Assembly (NCBI GenBank): GCA_958510875.1
Contig: OY294068.1
Location: 152,990,388-153,054,387 of the forward strand
Direction: 5' to 3'
From: Endomychus coccineus
Taxonomy: Eukaryota; Arthropoda; Insecta; Coleoptera; Endomychidae
Length of the DNA stretch: 64,000 bases
The position numbers and the translations under genes are program-made. The notes beneath the pieces are model-generated. The model saw only the letters and a list, made by a program, of their open reading frames with translations, did no database searches and was not told the DNA's origin. Below are positions 21,230 through 32,529 of this stretch, piece after piece (within the stretch, counting starts at the first letter, position 1; each line of letters starts with the position of its first letter).

Positions 21230-22850
21230 TTTTGACGTGACAACGTCTTATAATTCGATGGAGCCGGCTGCACGCACGAGAAAACATTTGCCGATACCTC
21301 GCTCTGACCGGCTGTGCGTTACCTCGCTCTGAGGCGTTCCATTTAAGGCTTGAAGTGCAAGCGAGCTCTCCTACTTGAGTGACCGATGCGATGCGCGTGG
21401 ACAGCTGCTATACAATAATACATTTACATGTTATCGTAAGTGCAGTGAAAAGTGAATGTGGTGTCAATTGTTTATAGCAACGATAATTGCGGCGATAAAG
21501 GTAATGATTCTTTCGATATTAAATATATGTTCAGTGATATATTGTCGAATATTCGTGCTTTCATCATTAAAATAAATAGCATCAGTCCGCTAGTGCAGCG
21601 ATTGTAGGTTATGCTATAATTGACAGAACTGTAACAATAAGTTAACAGAGCTGTTTCACGATGAGTAAAAAATCAATTGCTTTACTATTCGATCGAAATA
21701 ATTATCGAGCGTAGCTATGATTTCAAAAAATTAAAACATAAATGTTAAATCTTCCCCATATCATAACAACGTGTCTGAAATGACAGGTAGGACCAGCCAG
21801 CCGTCAAAGGGAACAATTTTATTTATGCGTACAAATAAATGTAACTTGATCAATTCAATTGTGATTTCCATTTACCTCCTTCTCTATATCCATACAAAAT
21901 ATCTATCAAACAAATAAAATTAAAATTTTCTTTTGAAGAATGAAATCAGTATTTTCTTATGACGTCACGTTCAACTATCGTCAGTAAACCGACTTCACAA
22001 ACAACCGATTTTTTTACGTCTAATTTGACCAGAATAATTGGTCGAACTGACTAATAAATTATAAAAAGGTTCACAATGTGGAATACTATAACACTATCAA
22101 TAAGAAATAATCACCCTCATCTACTGAAAATACTGTTAAAGTACTGAAACAATATTTTTAGTTGATAAGGGGATTTCTTATTTATAGTGTTATGCTGTAT
22201 CCACAGTGTGATGAACTCTTTCATAGTTTATTAGAGACGAGATCTATATAAAAAACGATACAAGTCAGCTATCAACGCAATATATCCTACACTGAAACAA
22301 AGCTATAATCATGTCGGTGTCACCTAGGTGGGGTCATCCGCTACTAAAATTTCAAACTTTCTTGATTATTTAGGTATTGACGTAGCGTTAACAATTTTGC
22401 TTAGTTCATCAAAAATAACGAAGGTGAATCATCCGATGAAGATAAATGTGCCGGACAGGAAGGGCCTTGAAAAAATTATTCAAACGACGTAGACGAAGTT
22501 TCATTTAATATAATACTGATTCAACCTTTGAAGAACATTAAATTATGGAAAACCGTAACTTTAATGATAGTTTTAAAATTTACACATCTTAATACAATTA
22601 ATTACAATTTCTGGAACTCCATGAAGTATAAAAATTCTGATATCAACAAGTGCTTAATACTTCTCCCCTGTCGAATTTGTACAGTCAGATTTTCTGTCTG
22701 CTATCAGTTTAATGTTTAATTCTTTAATGGGTGAGTATATATATATATATGGGTATATAACTTTAATATTACATTTAAACATCTCTTCCATTGTATGTAG
22801 GTATTTCGTAATATATGTTCGAAGAAGCTATACGGTGTAAGCGAAACCAG
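21230..22850. other. Unassigned; GC-richer block at 21240-21510, (TA)n at 22736-22760
   Basis: Bases 21240-21510 are notably less AT-rich than their surroundings and end in an AAAGGTAATG donor-like site, so an untranslated 5' exon is possible but unsupported. A ~90-bp block at 22060-22150 recurs at 24225-24310. A short (TA)n microsatellite lies at 22736-22760. No coding sequence recognised. Confidence 0.35.
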
Positions 22851-22859
22851 CCTCAGGTA

Positions 22860-23640
22860 ATGTATTAAATTTGTGAAAATCAAAGTTTCAATAGTGTTGC
22901 TTCATTCAAATATATTCAGGATAATGAATTCATATCCAGATAGGTAAGAAACCGACATGAACAGTATTCAGTAATCAGGTACGTAGGTACCTACGTTCTA
23001 CAGTTCAAGCACGGTTGGTCGTAGAATAACAGGATATATTTTGGGATGAATATGTATCTTCCCGTTACGAATTATGATTGCCATTATTAGTTGTTATTGT
23101 TCACCTCTCTATTTCTTCATAAACTTATCTTGCTTACAGTTCCCTGTTTTCATGTCCAAACTAGTCATTTATTATCCAATACGAACTAATTTTGCCCTCT
23201 TCAAGTAACATCACCTCATATACATGAGTACATGACTGTCTGCTTTATGAAACTTTTAATATTTGTTCCATTCAAGTTCATTTAGAATTCTCATCATGTA
23301 ATGTCAAATATATTCAAATCTGAAATTTTTTATATTCATTACTCTTACTTCTTGAAGGGGAATAATCGGTATTAGTGGGTAGTGACCTCAGAGCAATAAA
23401 AGATATAGAAGCTCCTTGGATATAAGAACACTAAACCTTGTAGTGAATCCAATATATTTGGCTATCCTCTACCGTCTGATTTATAGATGTAGGGGGTTGT
23501 AACGGCATGAGTGATTTGTTTACATAGGACCTGGAGACAGTGACTCATAGAGTAATTTACTGAAAGGTACGGTGAAAAGGGAACATTCTCGATTACAAAT
23601 ATATACCAATTAATTATACCTTTCATATCTTCTATAGTTT
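22860..23640. repeat. Dispersed repeat, partner of 13850-14110, plus unassigned DNA
   Basis: About 22920-23230 shares ordered blocks with 13850-14110, including CAAACTxxTxATTTATTATC and a CTTGCTTACAGTT block. The rest to 23640 shows no feature. Confidence 0.55.
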
Positions 23641-23713
23641 ATCAATTGAATTATTGAATAGTATAAAAAATTCTCGGGAATTAGGTCACATTAACACTCT
23701 GTTATAAATATTC

Positions 23714-23755
23714 GTCTTTACGTACGTTTCGGTCTCACGACCATCATCAGAAGAC
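23714..23755 (-). ncRNA. Hammerhead ribozyme motif, PLE repeat B (core intact)
   Basis: On the minus strand the order is: stem I GTCTT; CTGATGA; stem II GGTC-GTGA-GACC; GAAAC; a four-base GTAC loop; cleavage triplet GTA; and AAGAC closing stem I with five pairs. Stem III is two pairs (A-U, C-G). This is the minimal hammerhead layout known from Penelope-like elements. All invariant core bases are present. Confidence 0.75.
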
Positions 23756-23979
23756 TTATTTTGTTAAAAAGGGGTTAACTAAAACTAATTAGCACAAGCG
23801 TCCATATCGCACAATCTTCAATCAAAAAGCTCACGTCGTCGAAACGAACAGAACCACGAATAATCGAAATCGAATTCGTGGTTCTGTTCGTTTCGACGAC
23901 GTGAGCTTTTTGATTGAAGATTGTGCGATATGGACGCTTGTGCTAATTAGTTTTAGTTAACCCCTTTTCAACAAAATAA

Positions 23980-24021
23980 GTCTTTTGATGATGGTCGTGA
24001 GACCGAAACGTACGTAAAGAC
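23980..24021 (+). ncRNA. Hammerhead ribozyme motif, PLE repeat B (core mutated)
   Basis: This is the mirror copy of 23714-23755. All stems are kept, but CTGATGA reads TTGATGA at 23985-23991. The changed base is C3 of the catalytic core, which pairs with G8, so this copy is predicted inactive. Confidence 0.7.
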
Positions 24022-24340
24022 GAACATTTATAACAGAGTGTTAATGTGACCTAATTCCCGAGAATTTTTTATATAATTCATACTGGGTCAAGAATCTTAT
24101 TATATTATTATTGAATAGTATCACCCATAAATAGCAGAAGAAAAGATATTCAAAGGCACAATTAGATTAACAACACAACAAAAAGATAAAGAAACAAGTT
24201 GAATCAATCGAAATAAACTATAAAAGAATTCACCCTGTGAATACACTATAACACTGTAAATAAGAAATGATCACCCTTATTCACTAAAATACTGTTGAAG
24301 TATCAAGAACCTTTCGGCATCCAAGTAGCCATCATTATAT

Positions 24341-24605
24341 TGGTACACTTTTTACTAATTTAACCTTCTTTATTAATTCCAATTCAACTATTACAATATT
24401 TCATAATACACCAGTTTCAAATATCTTCCAAAACTTCTTCATTAAATTCCTAACGTCAACCAACTAACGCGATCATTTGAAATCCCTGCACATAGATTAT
24501 AATTTAGTTGCAGAATGCCCTACTATGTTCAGTGCTCCGGATACTTTTTTTCTTCTTTTTCTTTATGGACCTTCACCTACTCGCCAGTACAGGTTCGAGA
24601 TAACA
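24341..24605 (-). repeat. 3' LTR of the gag-only gypsy element
   Basis: 265 bp, TGTTATCTCGAAC...GTGTACCA on the minus strand with TG/CA ends. It differs from the 5' LTR by about two dozen substitutions by eye, so the insertion is not very recent. Confidence 0.85.
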
Positions 24606-24834
24606 TTACTCCTTCCTCTCTGGTTATTCGTCCCGAATAACTTGATTGGTGGGGCCTAGATGAAGTCAACATCGTGGCACTACCAATTGGTGAACTATAA
24701 GTACTCCATCGGGGCTCTCCCATCTCCGATGCAATAGGCCATCGTGAAGACATAGGGAATTCCATTCAGCCCAGTATCCCTTTATGTTTCCAACATATTT
24801 GGATACTTCTTGTCAAGTAGGTCTGACTCCATTT

Positions 24835-26235
24835 TTAAGCCATCCTCGTATAACTAAAATCTTTTTTTTTTATTGCTTCAATGTCGGCTACCTGTGGGGA
24901 ACCGACTTTTCGGGGATGCATATCCACTGTTTTTTTTCGTGTTGGACTCTGTGAAGGGCTTCGTGATGTCGATCTAGGCGACCTTCTGACTTCATTCCTC
25001 GATTCCCTATTCATCGAACGCCCTCCACTTTTGCAAGTGCTTTGAAGGTGTTCGGTTCTTCCGCAGTTGAAACATCGTCTACTTTCATATTGCGGGTTTC
25101 GTAGTCCAGTTTGGAGGATATTCAAGATTTGTGAGAGCATATATTGTAGGTTGCTACTGGAAGTAACTTCTTCGTTTTCTTGAAATCCTATTTCCCTCAA
25201 TCTTGGGCGAAAAGATTTTGATACACTTTTTGCTTCTTCAAATTCCTGAGCTGCAATCAGAGTTTCATTTAACATTTTGTGATGCCTTAACCGAAGAGCT
25301 TGCTGCATTTCTACATCCTGTAGTTCATCAACGAATGCCTGTGTGTCGATTTTATCTAGGAAATCTTTGGGTGCCTGGCGATACGCCAGATACTACAATC
25401 TTCTTACATCGGCCTCAAATTCCTGTGGGCTCTCTTCAGACTTTTGACTGCAAACTTTCAACTGGCTTTGGAATACCTGTTTTGAGTACCGTTTATCATA
25501 CCTTGTCTTTAAAGCTTGTACGAGAGACGCATGATTGGGCGCTCCTTGCGGAAGAAACTGCAAAACGGTTGCTGCCTGCCCGCGAAGCGAGACTATTAAT
25601 GAAGCCGCCATCTGTGTCTCGGTCCAGTCATTGGCTCTGACCGCAGGTTCAAATTGGAGTCGATATGTTTCCCATACCATTTGACCGTCAAACGTGGGTG
25701 GCTTTAGGGTCTTATTAGTTTGGATTTGAGAAACTGTACTTTGAATGGGGCCTGATTTGGTTATATAAGTAGACGAGGTCGTACCCTCAACTTCAATATT
25801 AATTACTGAAGCTTGGGTTTGGATTTTTCTGCCTAAATTAACTATTTCAGTTCTAATTTGTTTTTCTAAATCTACAACCTCTTGTACAAAATTAGTTTTC
25901 AAATTTTCTTGTTGCTTCTCTGAATGATTTACTCTAATATTGAGTTGTCCTACCTCTAGCTTTAATATTTCCTGAATTTGTGTTAGACCATTCATAATTT
26001 CTACATCTGCTCCCCTACGCTTCTCCTCCCTACGTCGTTCCTTCTCCTCTTCTTCTTCCTTCCTACATCGTTTATCCATCTGTCGACGTCTTTCCTTCTC
26101 CTCTTCTTTCCTCAAAAACCATGCTGGGAGTCCAGAAGTATACATGTCTGTGTCATATACGGTCGATCTGGTATTTACCATAAACTGATCAGAACAAATA
26201 CCTTTTGTATCCCACCGCTGCCACCAATGGTACAC
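24835..26235 (-). pseudogene. gypsy-type Gag, one internal stop
   Basis: This is one continuous minus-strand frame of ~466 codons, interrupted only by a TAG at 25393-25395. The N-terminal third is a highly charged K/E/R coiled-coil-like segment (residues ~40-130). The retrotransposon Gag core follows, from KPPTFDGQMVWETYRLQF to QEFEADVRRL (residues ~190-280), then DTQAFVDELQDVEMQQALRL. A CCHC zinc knuckle CFNCGRTEHLQSTC (~residue 385) precedes an R/S-rich tail. There is no pol frame downstream. Family-level assignment is firm; the gypsy lineage is inferred. Confidence 0.88.
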
Positions 26236-26494
26236 TTTTTACTAATTCAACATTCTTCATTAATTCCAATTCAACCATTACATTATTCCCATAACACACT
26301 AGTGTTGAATATCTTCCAAGACTTCTTTATTAAATTCCTAACGTCAACCAACTAACTCGATCATTCGGAATCCCTGCACATAGATTATAATTTAGTTACA
26401 GAATGCCTTACTATGTTCAGTACTCCGGATACTTTTCTTCTTCTTTTTCTTTATGGACCTTCACTTACTCGCCAGTACAGGTTCGACGTAACCA
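26228..26494 (-). repeat. 5' LTR of the gag-only gypsy element
   Basis: 267 bp matching 24341-24605 along its length. The outer end reads GTAACC where CA-type ends predict GTAACA. The ATAT target duplication follows at 26495. Confidence 0.85.
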
Positions 26495-26509
26495 TATCTT
26501 TTGCTACCA

Positions 26510-26810
26510 GAGTATCTCATTCCGTTTATGATGAACTAAATGGACCTCACGTATTCCCTCATAAATTAACCGGCGAAGGTTACTTATATTGTCTTCAAAA
26601 TATTCTGCCAGTGTTTTTAGATGAAACAGATGTTCTAGTCGGAACGTATTTTCAGCATGATTGCACGATATCGCATTATAGGCGAATTGTTAGAGATTTT
26701 CTGAAGAATCATTCCCCCCTACTTCAAGGTCACTCTACTTCAATCCTGTCAATTCCTGTAGTTGTGAGTCTATTCCGGATTACTGGGTTGCAGGTCATCA
26801 TAATACGCCG
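26510..26810 (+). pseudogene. Tc1/mariner-type DDE transposase fragment
   Basis: The frame contains LNGPHVFPHKLTGEGYLYCLQN-ILPVFLDE, then GTYFQHDCTISHYRRIVRDFLKNHSP. This is the second catalytic block of DDE_3-type transposases (normally FQHDGAPAH); the D remains but the neighbourhood is changed. The third block (WPPRSPDLTPLDF) is absent. The gypsy-type element inserted immediately upstream. Same lineage as 28350-28690 and 45820-46290. Confidence 0.7.
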
Positions 26811-26839
26811 ACGTTTCGCTAATCATCACAGTTAACATC

Positions 26840-28340
26840 CGCACGAAATGCTGTTACTTTTTCTACTGCAATATTAACACCTGGATACTTTCGTGGTTAT
26901 GATTCACATAATTTGTACCAAATACTGATATAATTGTTGTTTTGTGAGCGAAGGAATATTTTAATGGAGGAGCTTACAAATTTACACATTTTATCTACGA
27001 CTACATCGAAATATGTCCATTATGATTGTAAATTGTACCGTAAGCAGCAATATTTTGCACAAAATATCTTATTGCATAGCAGACTGGACATAATATGAAT
27101 CATATCGCATTTGTTGCTCACCAAATTGCCCAACAACGAATATAATTTGAACCATTATGAAGGCGGTCCATTTTGGCTAGTGGGCGGCGTTTTTGGATAT
27201 ATGACAGTAGCGAGGCGATATCTGATTGAATGCCATCAGTATTTCTGTCAATACTTCATAATTTTTTGGAATATCAAACATGAGTGGTAATTTGTCGAAT
27301 AAGAAGAAAGTCACACAAAATGGCTATTTTGCACTCATATGAATCGCGAACTTTCATACTCTTGCGAAATAGGCCTCTTCTGTGCTTATTGCGTAATTTA
27401 CCATTATTCACTGTATTAGAAAATGATTGAGATTGAAATAGGGAAAAGCTCACTCCAAATTCATTTACATCAAGGAAGTTCTGATTCTACTTCTTAACAA
27501 TGATTGCTACTTGCTTCGTTGTTTTGATCTAACAAAACCACGCAGGTTGTATAGGTTAGTTATTAATTTGTTGGTGATTTTATGTTGATGGAATGAAAGA
27601 TTGTTATGAATCACATTTTGTTCAGGAAATGAGGGAATTTGAAACTTACTCCAAGTATGAATCTATTCAAATTGCTAAATCGTATTGTATAAATTTCATG
27701 AGATATAATTTTGAATAACTGATTCTACAACAACCTACACTTGACAATATTCACATATAATTGGTAATAATTGGGTTAAGAACCGAGATTGAATATTAAC
27801 ATGTTTTCACTTCGAAAATGGAACATTCCGACTGAAGAACGGAAGGGTTAACGCTCAGACCTTAGACAATGCTCATGCATGTTTCATGAGCTTGTAACGC
27901 ATTGTGGATATCATTTACTGAAAAGGTTTACCCGTCTCCTCCACTTATAACCGGAATTTAATCAAAGCTGTTAGTTTCCTTCATATCCTCATATTAGGGT
28001 AACTTTTGGAACAAATTGATTTTTCAGCGAATTCATTGAATATGAGAAGTAGACTTACATTTATGTGGATGTTACCTACATCAAAAAAATATCTCGCCAT
28101 GAACATGAAGAACGGAATGATAATGTAGATAATAAATTCGAAACTTTTCCACTCTATATGTATTAGTAAGTGGACTTCGCTCGTGAAAACAGTTAACACT
28201 AGTAGGAACTGGTAGTAACGCCTGCTTCCCCGCCTTAGGAATCTACCAGACAAATTCCAAGTCTGTCTGCATGAATTTCGCGATGAATCAGTCAGTCAGA
28301 ATATGATATTAAAAATATGGAATGTAGCCGCCTCAAGAGA
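26840..28340. other. Unassigned AT-rich region
   Basis: No recognised element. A minus frame at 27981-28253 (90 codons) encodes two hydrophobic stretches and could be a chance frame or a decayed membrane-protein exon. No homologue recognised. Confidence 0.35.
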
Positions 28341-28349
28341 ACAATGTTC

Positions 28350-28690
28350 TCAGGATAACAGAGCAAGTACGGATCCTTGACAGATCAATGCAGTAAATAC
28401 TAGAAAACGAGAAAGTACTGTTTCAAAAATATTATAATTGTATAATTTCTCTTGAATATAGCCCCATAAGGAAAAATCCCGTGGCGTTAAGTCAGGTGAT
28501 CGTGGTGGCCACCTCACTGGTCCTTTAGTTCTCATCCACTCATTTCCGAAATTGATATTCAATAATTCTAAACGGTCCTGATATAATGAGGTGGTGCACT
28601 ATCTTGCTGGAAGATCTGTTTTTTGCCTCAATCAAGTGTAGATTGTCCATAAATTCCTCAGTAATTTTCTAGTTCAAGAGTAGTGCCGTT
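28350..28690 (-). pseudogene. Tc1/mariner-type DDE transposase C-terminal fragment
   Basis: Minus strand: FQQDSAPPHYIRTV (second catalytic block, D present), then NINFGNEWMRTKGPVRWPP and RSPDLTPRDFSLWGYIQEKLY (third block, D present). Stops and a frameshift separate the two blocks. The N-terminal DNA-binding half is absent. 28700-29120 holds nothing else recognisable. Confidence 0.75.
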
Positions 28691-29130
28691 GGCCATTAAG
28701 ATTTGCTTGCTATATGTGAAACGTTAAAATATGATATATTTGTAGAGCACACCAAGCACTAAAATCGAAGCGTTCCTGATATCTAACGTCGACATTACGG
28801 TAAGGGTCATATCAGACCAATTATGCTCATTATGCCTGTGGAAAATTCCAGCACTGCTGTGATGTTGTTTCCTTATTGTATAAGACTTGAATTTGAAGGT
28901 CATCAAAATACCCAAAGCTCAACGTCTTGAAATTTCAGATTCAGCTTCAATCTGACGACTTGAAATAGCAGACGATAGCAAATGTTTGTTTTGTAATGAA
29001 GCATCCTTCATTACTAACAAATAAATTTGAATATCTCAGTAGAATCGAATTACATAGGCAAAGTTAAGAGATCAAACTTCGTGCACATCTATGTATAAAA
29101 ACTGGTGAACAGAATTCGCCAGCCGGTCAC

Positions 29131-30512
29131 CTGTTCACGTTACGTCACACGCCGCGATCTGTATAAAAGCCAGCCCATTTCATAGCGAAAGGGGACTGAC
29201 TTGCGAGACCAGCACCGAGATTGACCTGCCGTAATCTAAACAACCCGAAGCCGTTGCTATTGTGCAAATCCGAGAAATAGAGAGTGAGTATTAATTGCCG
29301 TTTAAAATCTATTCAAGTCATTGAATTAACATTCCAGTATATAAGTCCAATTTCAAATTCGAAATTTGTTTATAAATTCAATAGTCTACAAAACAATCCT
29401 GATAGCTTGGACGAATACGATTCAGCTTCTGCGAATTGTTTTTCTAGAGACTAAGTTAGGATATTGTCCGAGACCGATTTGTAGAATTGTGAATAAACAC
29501 ACAGCCGAAACCGCTGGAAAAATCAATCCTTATAGCTTGGACGAATACGATCCAGCTTCTGCGAATTGTTTTTCTAGAGAATTAACATTCCAGTATATAA
29601 GTCCGATTTCAAATTCGAACTTTGTTTATAAATTCAATAGTCTACAAAACAATCCTGATAGCTTGGACGAATACGATCCAGCTTCTGCGAATTGTTTTTC
29701 TAGAGACTAAGTTAGGATATTGTCCGAGACCGATTTGTAGAATTGTTAATAAAGTCACAGCCGAAACCGCTGGAAAAATCAATCCTTATAGCTTGGACGA
29801 ATACGATCCAGCTTCTGCGAATTGTTTTTCTAGAGAATTAACATTCCAGTATATAAGTCCGATTTCAAATTCGAACTTTGTTTATAAATTCAATAGTCTA
29901 CAAAACAATCCTGATAGCTTGGACGAATACGATCCAGCTTCTGCGAATTGTTTTTCTAGAGACTAAGTTAGGATATTGTCCGAGACCGATTTGTAGAATT
30001 GTTAATAAAGTCACAGCCGAAACCGCTGGAAAAATCAATCCTTATAGCTTGGACGAATACGATCCAGCTTCTGCGAATTGATTTCAGGGGCTACGTTGTG
30101 ATTCTCTCCGAGACCGACGTGTGAAATTATTAAGTCAGTCATAGCCGAAGATAGCTGACAAATCAACCTAGTCCGTCATACCCCGTTCCGTAAGAAATTA
30201 CGTCTGAAATACAGGTCAGAGCGAATACACGACCCACGCTCCGTCGAAGTTAACAGTGTACTAAATATTTAGATTGTCGCGATTCATTTCATTTCTAGAC
30301 CTAGCGACAAAAACTTGTCTACCATCTCACGCAGATGGTGGAGACTCCCGACGATAGGAAAACATCTAATTAGCGCGTTATTTTATACACGGAAAACGAA
30401 CACATTAAAACGGCCTGTTCCTAGCAACATTTTGTAAATAGATTGTACATAGCTGGTGTAAATGTACATAGAGATAATTAATAAACTTAGTTAAACAAGA
30501 AATATCTGTTTT
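29131..30512 (+). repeat. LTR-like segment with promoter, polyadenylation signal and internal tandem array
   Basis: The segment begins near TGTTCACGTTACGTCAC, with a TATA box (GTATAAAAG) at ~29160 and a transcription-start-like region. It carries AATAAA at ~30480. Immediately after come a TTTATTTGG block and a short unique region, as expected where an LTR meets a primer-binding site. No second copy and no coding region are visible, and no target duplication was found, so it may be a solo or truncated LTR (BEL/Pao-like promoter region). Boundaries are approximate. Confidence 0.45.
29322..30081 (+). repeat. 256-bp tandem repeat, three units with internal half-repeats
   Basis: GAATTAACATTCCAG recurs at ~29322, 29578 and 29834, exactly 256 bp apart. 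Within each unit a ~48-bp block (ATAGCTTGGACGAATACGAT and following bases) occurs twice, so there are six copies. Units 2 and 3 are nearly identical. A degenerate partial unit continues to ~30165. The 114-codon frames here simply repeat with the array and shift frame each unit, so they are not taken as genes. Confidence 0.92.
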
Positions 30513-30539
30513 ATTTGGCAATCCACACGAAAGAGAAAC

Positions 30540-31440
30540 AGTAATTTTAAAACCTATATAAAAAGGGAACCTGGACCCTCAAGAAACCCGAGCAGGTCAG
30601 TTACTGTCATAAGAGGACAGTAAGTGACAACCTCCCCACTTGTAATTAACCATTCAAGCGGAAGGAGGTTACAGTTTCTGTCTGTGAATCTGTCTCAAAA
30701 TAAATGAACGAGAATACGACTTTTTTTGTATTTCCAAGTTACCTTACACAAACATCAACATTTGGCTACCAGTATATACATGATTATGCAGATAGCAATC
30801 TCATCTAGTAAAATTGAAGGTGTTATTCATACTCCTCACTTCAGCTCCTTCATTCCCCAATAGATTCCGTGAGCGAAGTGAATCAAAAAGAGGTATGCCG
30901 CCATGTACTAAATGAAAAAAAATATACACAGTGAAAAATTTCAATTGAAATAATCACTCCAGATAACACCAAAAACATTCCAATGATCCAATGTTTTTGG
31001 TGTGTTTATGGTAACTTCACTCTAACGTTTGTGTTAAATAGTCACCTTATTTAGAGTCTCTTTCATACCATGGCAGATGAGATACAACATAATTCAGTTA
31101 TGATAAGAAATTGGTTAGTGTAAAAATATACACTAAGAAATTCAGAAATTTGAGAATAAACAACATTTTAAGGTTATAATATTACCCCGAATAAAGTAGT
31201 GAAAGTGTATAAGCAATGTAAAACCAACACAGGTTTTTCAGTCCTCATCTGCCTTTGTATAGTAGAATAATAAAATAGGTAGGTAAACAAGCTTATCAAA
31301 ATATTCACGAAACCCATCTGATTACAAAGATGGTTATTATGTTTTCTATTTCAATCTTACTATTAATTCCGTTTCATATCTTTCCGTTTGGTTGTAACAT
31401 CAAATAATATATTCTTAAATTTGAAAAAATCAGAAAAGTA
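30540..31440. other. Unassigned; short perfect hairpin at 30968-31004
   Basis: Bases 30968-31004 form CACCAAAAACATT / AATGTTTTTGGTG around a ~10-base loop. A CTGTGAATTTGTCTCAAAA-like block near 30690 recurs at ~47815. No coding sequence recognised. Confidence 0.45.
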
Positions 31441-32340
31441 ACGAAGCAATCAATCGACGAATGAGCATGAAAGCCGATATAAGATTGGTGGCTCAAAAGG
31501 CGGAGAAAATAGCAGTCGCATCAAATAAGATGATCCACATGGAGACTAGAAATGTCCAAGAAATGGATAATGATGTAGATAGTCCATTCAATTATTCTGT
31601 ATGACGCCTCTATATGGCAATGAGCCGTGAACTATGAGAATTATTACACCATGTTGGAGAGGATTCAAAGAAGGATACCAATATTGGTATGTAGTACATA
31701 CTGAACCATATCAATGGACGCAGTACGTAATATCTGGGATAGCGCCTATGAAAATGTTGACAAAGGAGAGGAACGATACACACACGGCTATAATAAGCAA
31801 AACCATAGCAATACAGGAATTAGAAGTACATGGCAGGAAAACAGACAACGGAAAAGCAGAATGGACATGGAGATTGATAAAGAATGTACCAAATTGGAGA
31901 AATAGAGCACATGAGGAAGTCGATTATTTCACAATTTCTGAGCATACACGGCTGCTTCGCTACATACCTAAAGAGATTCAAGCTAAAAGAGGACAATATA
32001 TGAGGAGAGACAGTTGAAGATACTATATGGAAATGCAAGAAATGGGAGTATGAAAGGAATTCAGCTTTTGGGGAATTGTGAGTCAAACCTATTCTAGACA
32101 ACGTAGTAAAAATGATAGAAGAAGATCTGGCAATGAAGTAATGCCAAATGGCGTTTCCGTTGCCAGAGAAGTGGTGGTTTTTAGTCGGTAGAAATCCGAC
32201 ACCCTTGTGGTCGGGTATCTATCGAAGATTTTCCACCTCCCTCGTTGAGGGTTAGAGTAGGTTAGGCTACACACAAAGGGGATACAATGAACGAATGAAC
32301 AATCATTATTGGTTGATGATTTTGTTAGCATTTTGGTAAA
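31440..32340 (+). pseudogene. R1-like non-LTR retrotransposon ORF2 C-terminus and 3' UTR
   Basis: The plus strand gives ILLYG-like remnants, then MDAVRVISGIAPM/KMLTKERND. AIQELEVHGRKTDNGKAEWT, RLIKNVPNWRNRAHEEVDYF and SEHTRLLRYIPKEI follow, then EDTIWKCKKWEYER. This order (AYRTxS...AG..P, ER, W...WT..LIP...W..R.HGE, then EDT...C..W..ER) is the post-RT region of R1/I-type elements. Frames switch twice. The following ~220 bp (32120-32340), with paired GTCGG/CCGAC blocks, probably are the 3' UTR. Confidence 0.72.
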
Positions 32341-32529
32341 TTTATCCTCAGTGAACTACTGCCAGAGTGCATTATAGCTCTATAACTTATGGTTGTGCAA
32401 TAAGCCGGAAATATGTTCACCAGATTTCTGACTAATGATGGACGCAAAATATTTTCAGAAGACAGCGTAAACTTGAGAATAATCCCATTGTCATAATTTC
32501 TATAGAGCTTTATGTATTCTATCTAATTA

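Larger units (their letters stand above)
23665..24106. mobile_element. PLE terminal repeat B, inverted pair insertion with 15-bp target duplication
   Basis: Two ~200-bp arms (23671-23869 and 23874-24075) are near-perfect reverse complements, and ~30 bp of extra tail follow on the right. ATTATTGAATAGTAT is present on both sides (23650-23664 and 24107-24121), marking the target duplication. There is no coding sequence. Only the terminal repeats of a Penelope-like element were integrated, in head-to-head form. Related repeats flank the PLEs at 37005-38340 and 60900-62640. Confidence 0.85.
24341..26494 (-). mobile_element. gypsy-type LTR element with gag only (no pol)
   Basis: Two direct LTRs (24341-24605 and 26228-26494) flank a gag frame. 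On the minus strand the 5' LTR is followed by TGGTGGCAGCGGTGGGAT, a likely primer-binding site. The 3' LTR is preceded by AGAGAGGAAGGAG, a polypurine tract. ATAT flanks both outer edges (24337-24340 and 26495-26498), consistent with a 4-bp target duplication. Only ~230 bp separate the gag stop from the 3' LTR, so protease, RT and integrase are absent. Confidence 0.88.

Noticed and set aside
27981..28253. Chemoreceptor-like membrane protein exon
   Set aside because: Only generic hydrophobic segments; no conserved receptor motif or neighbouring exons were visible.
29366..30081. Three overlapping ~114-codon frames as a repeated protein gene
   Set aside because: They recur every 256 bp and the unit length is not a multiple of three, so the frame shifts each unit. 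They are by-products of the tandem array.
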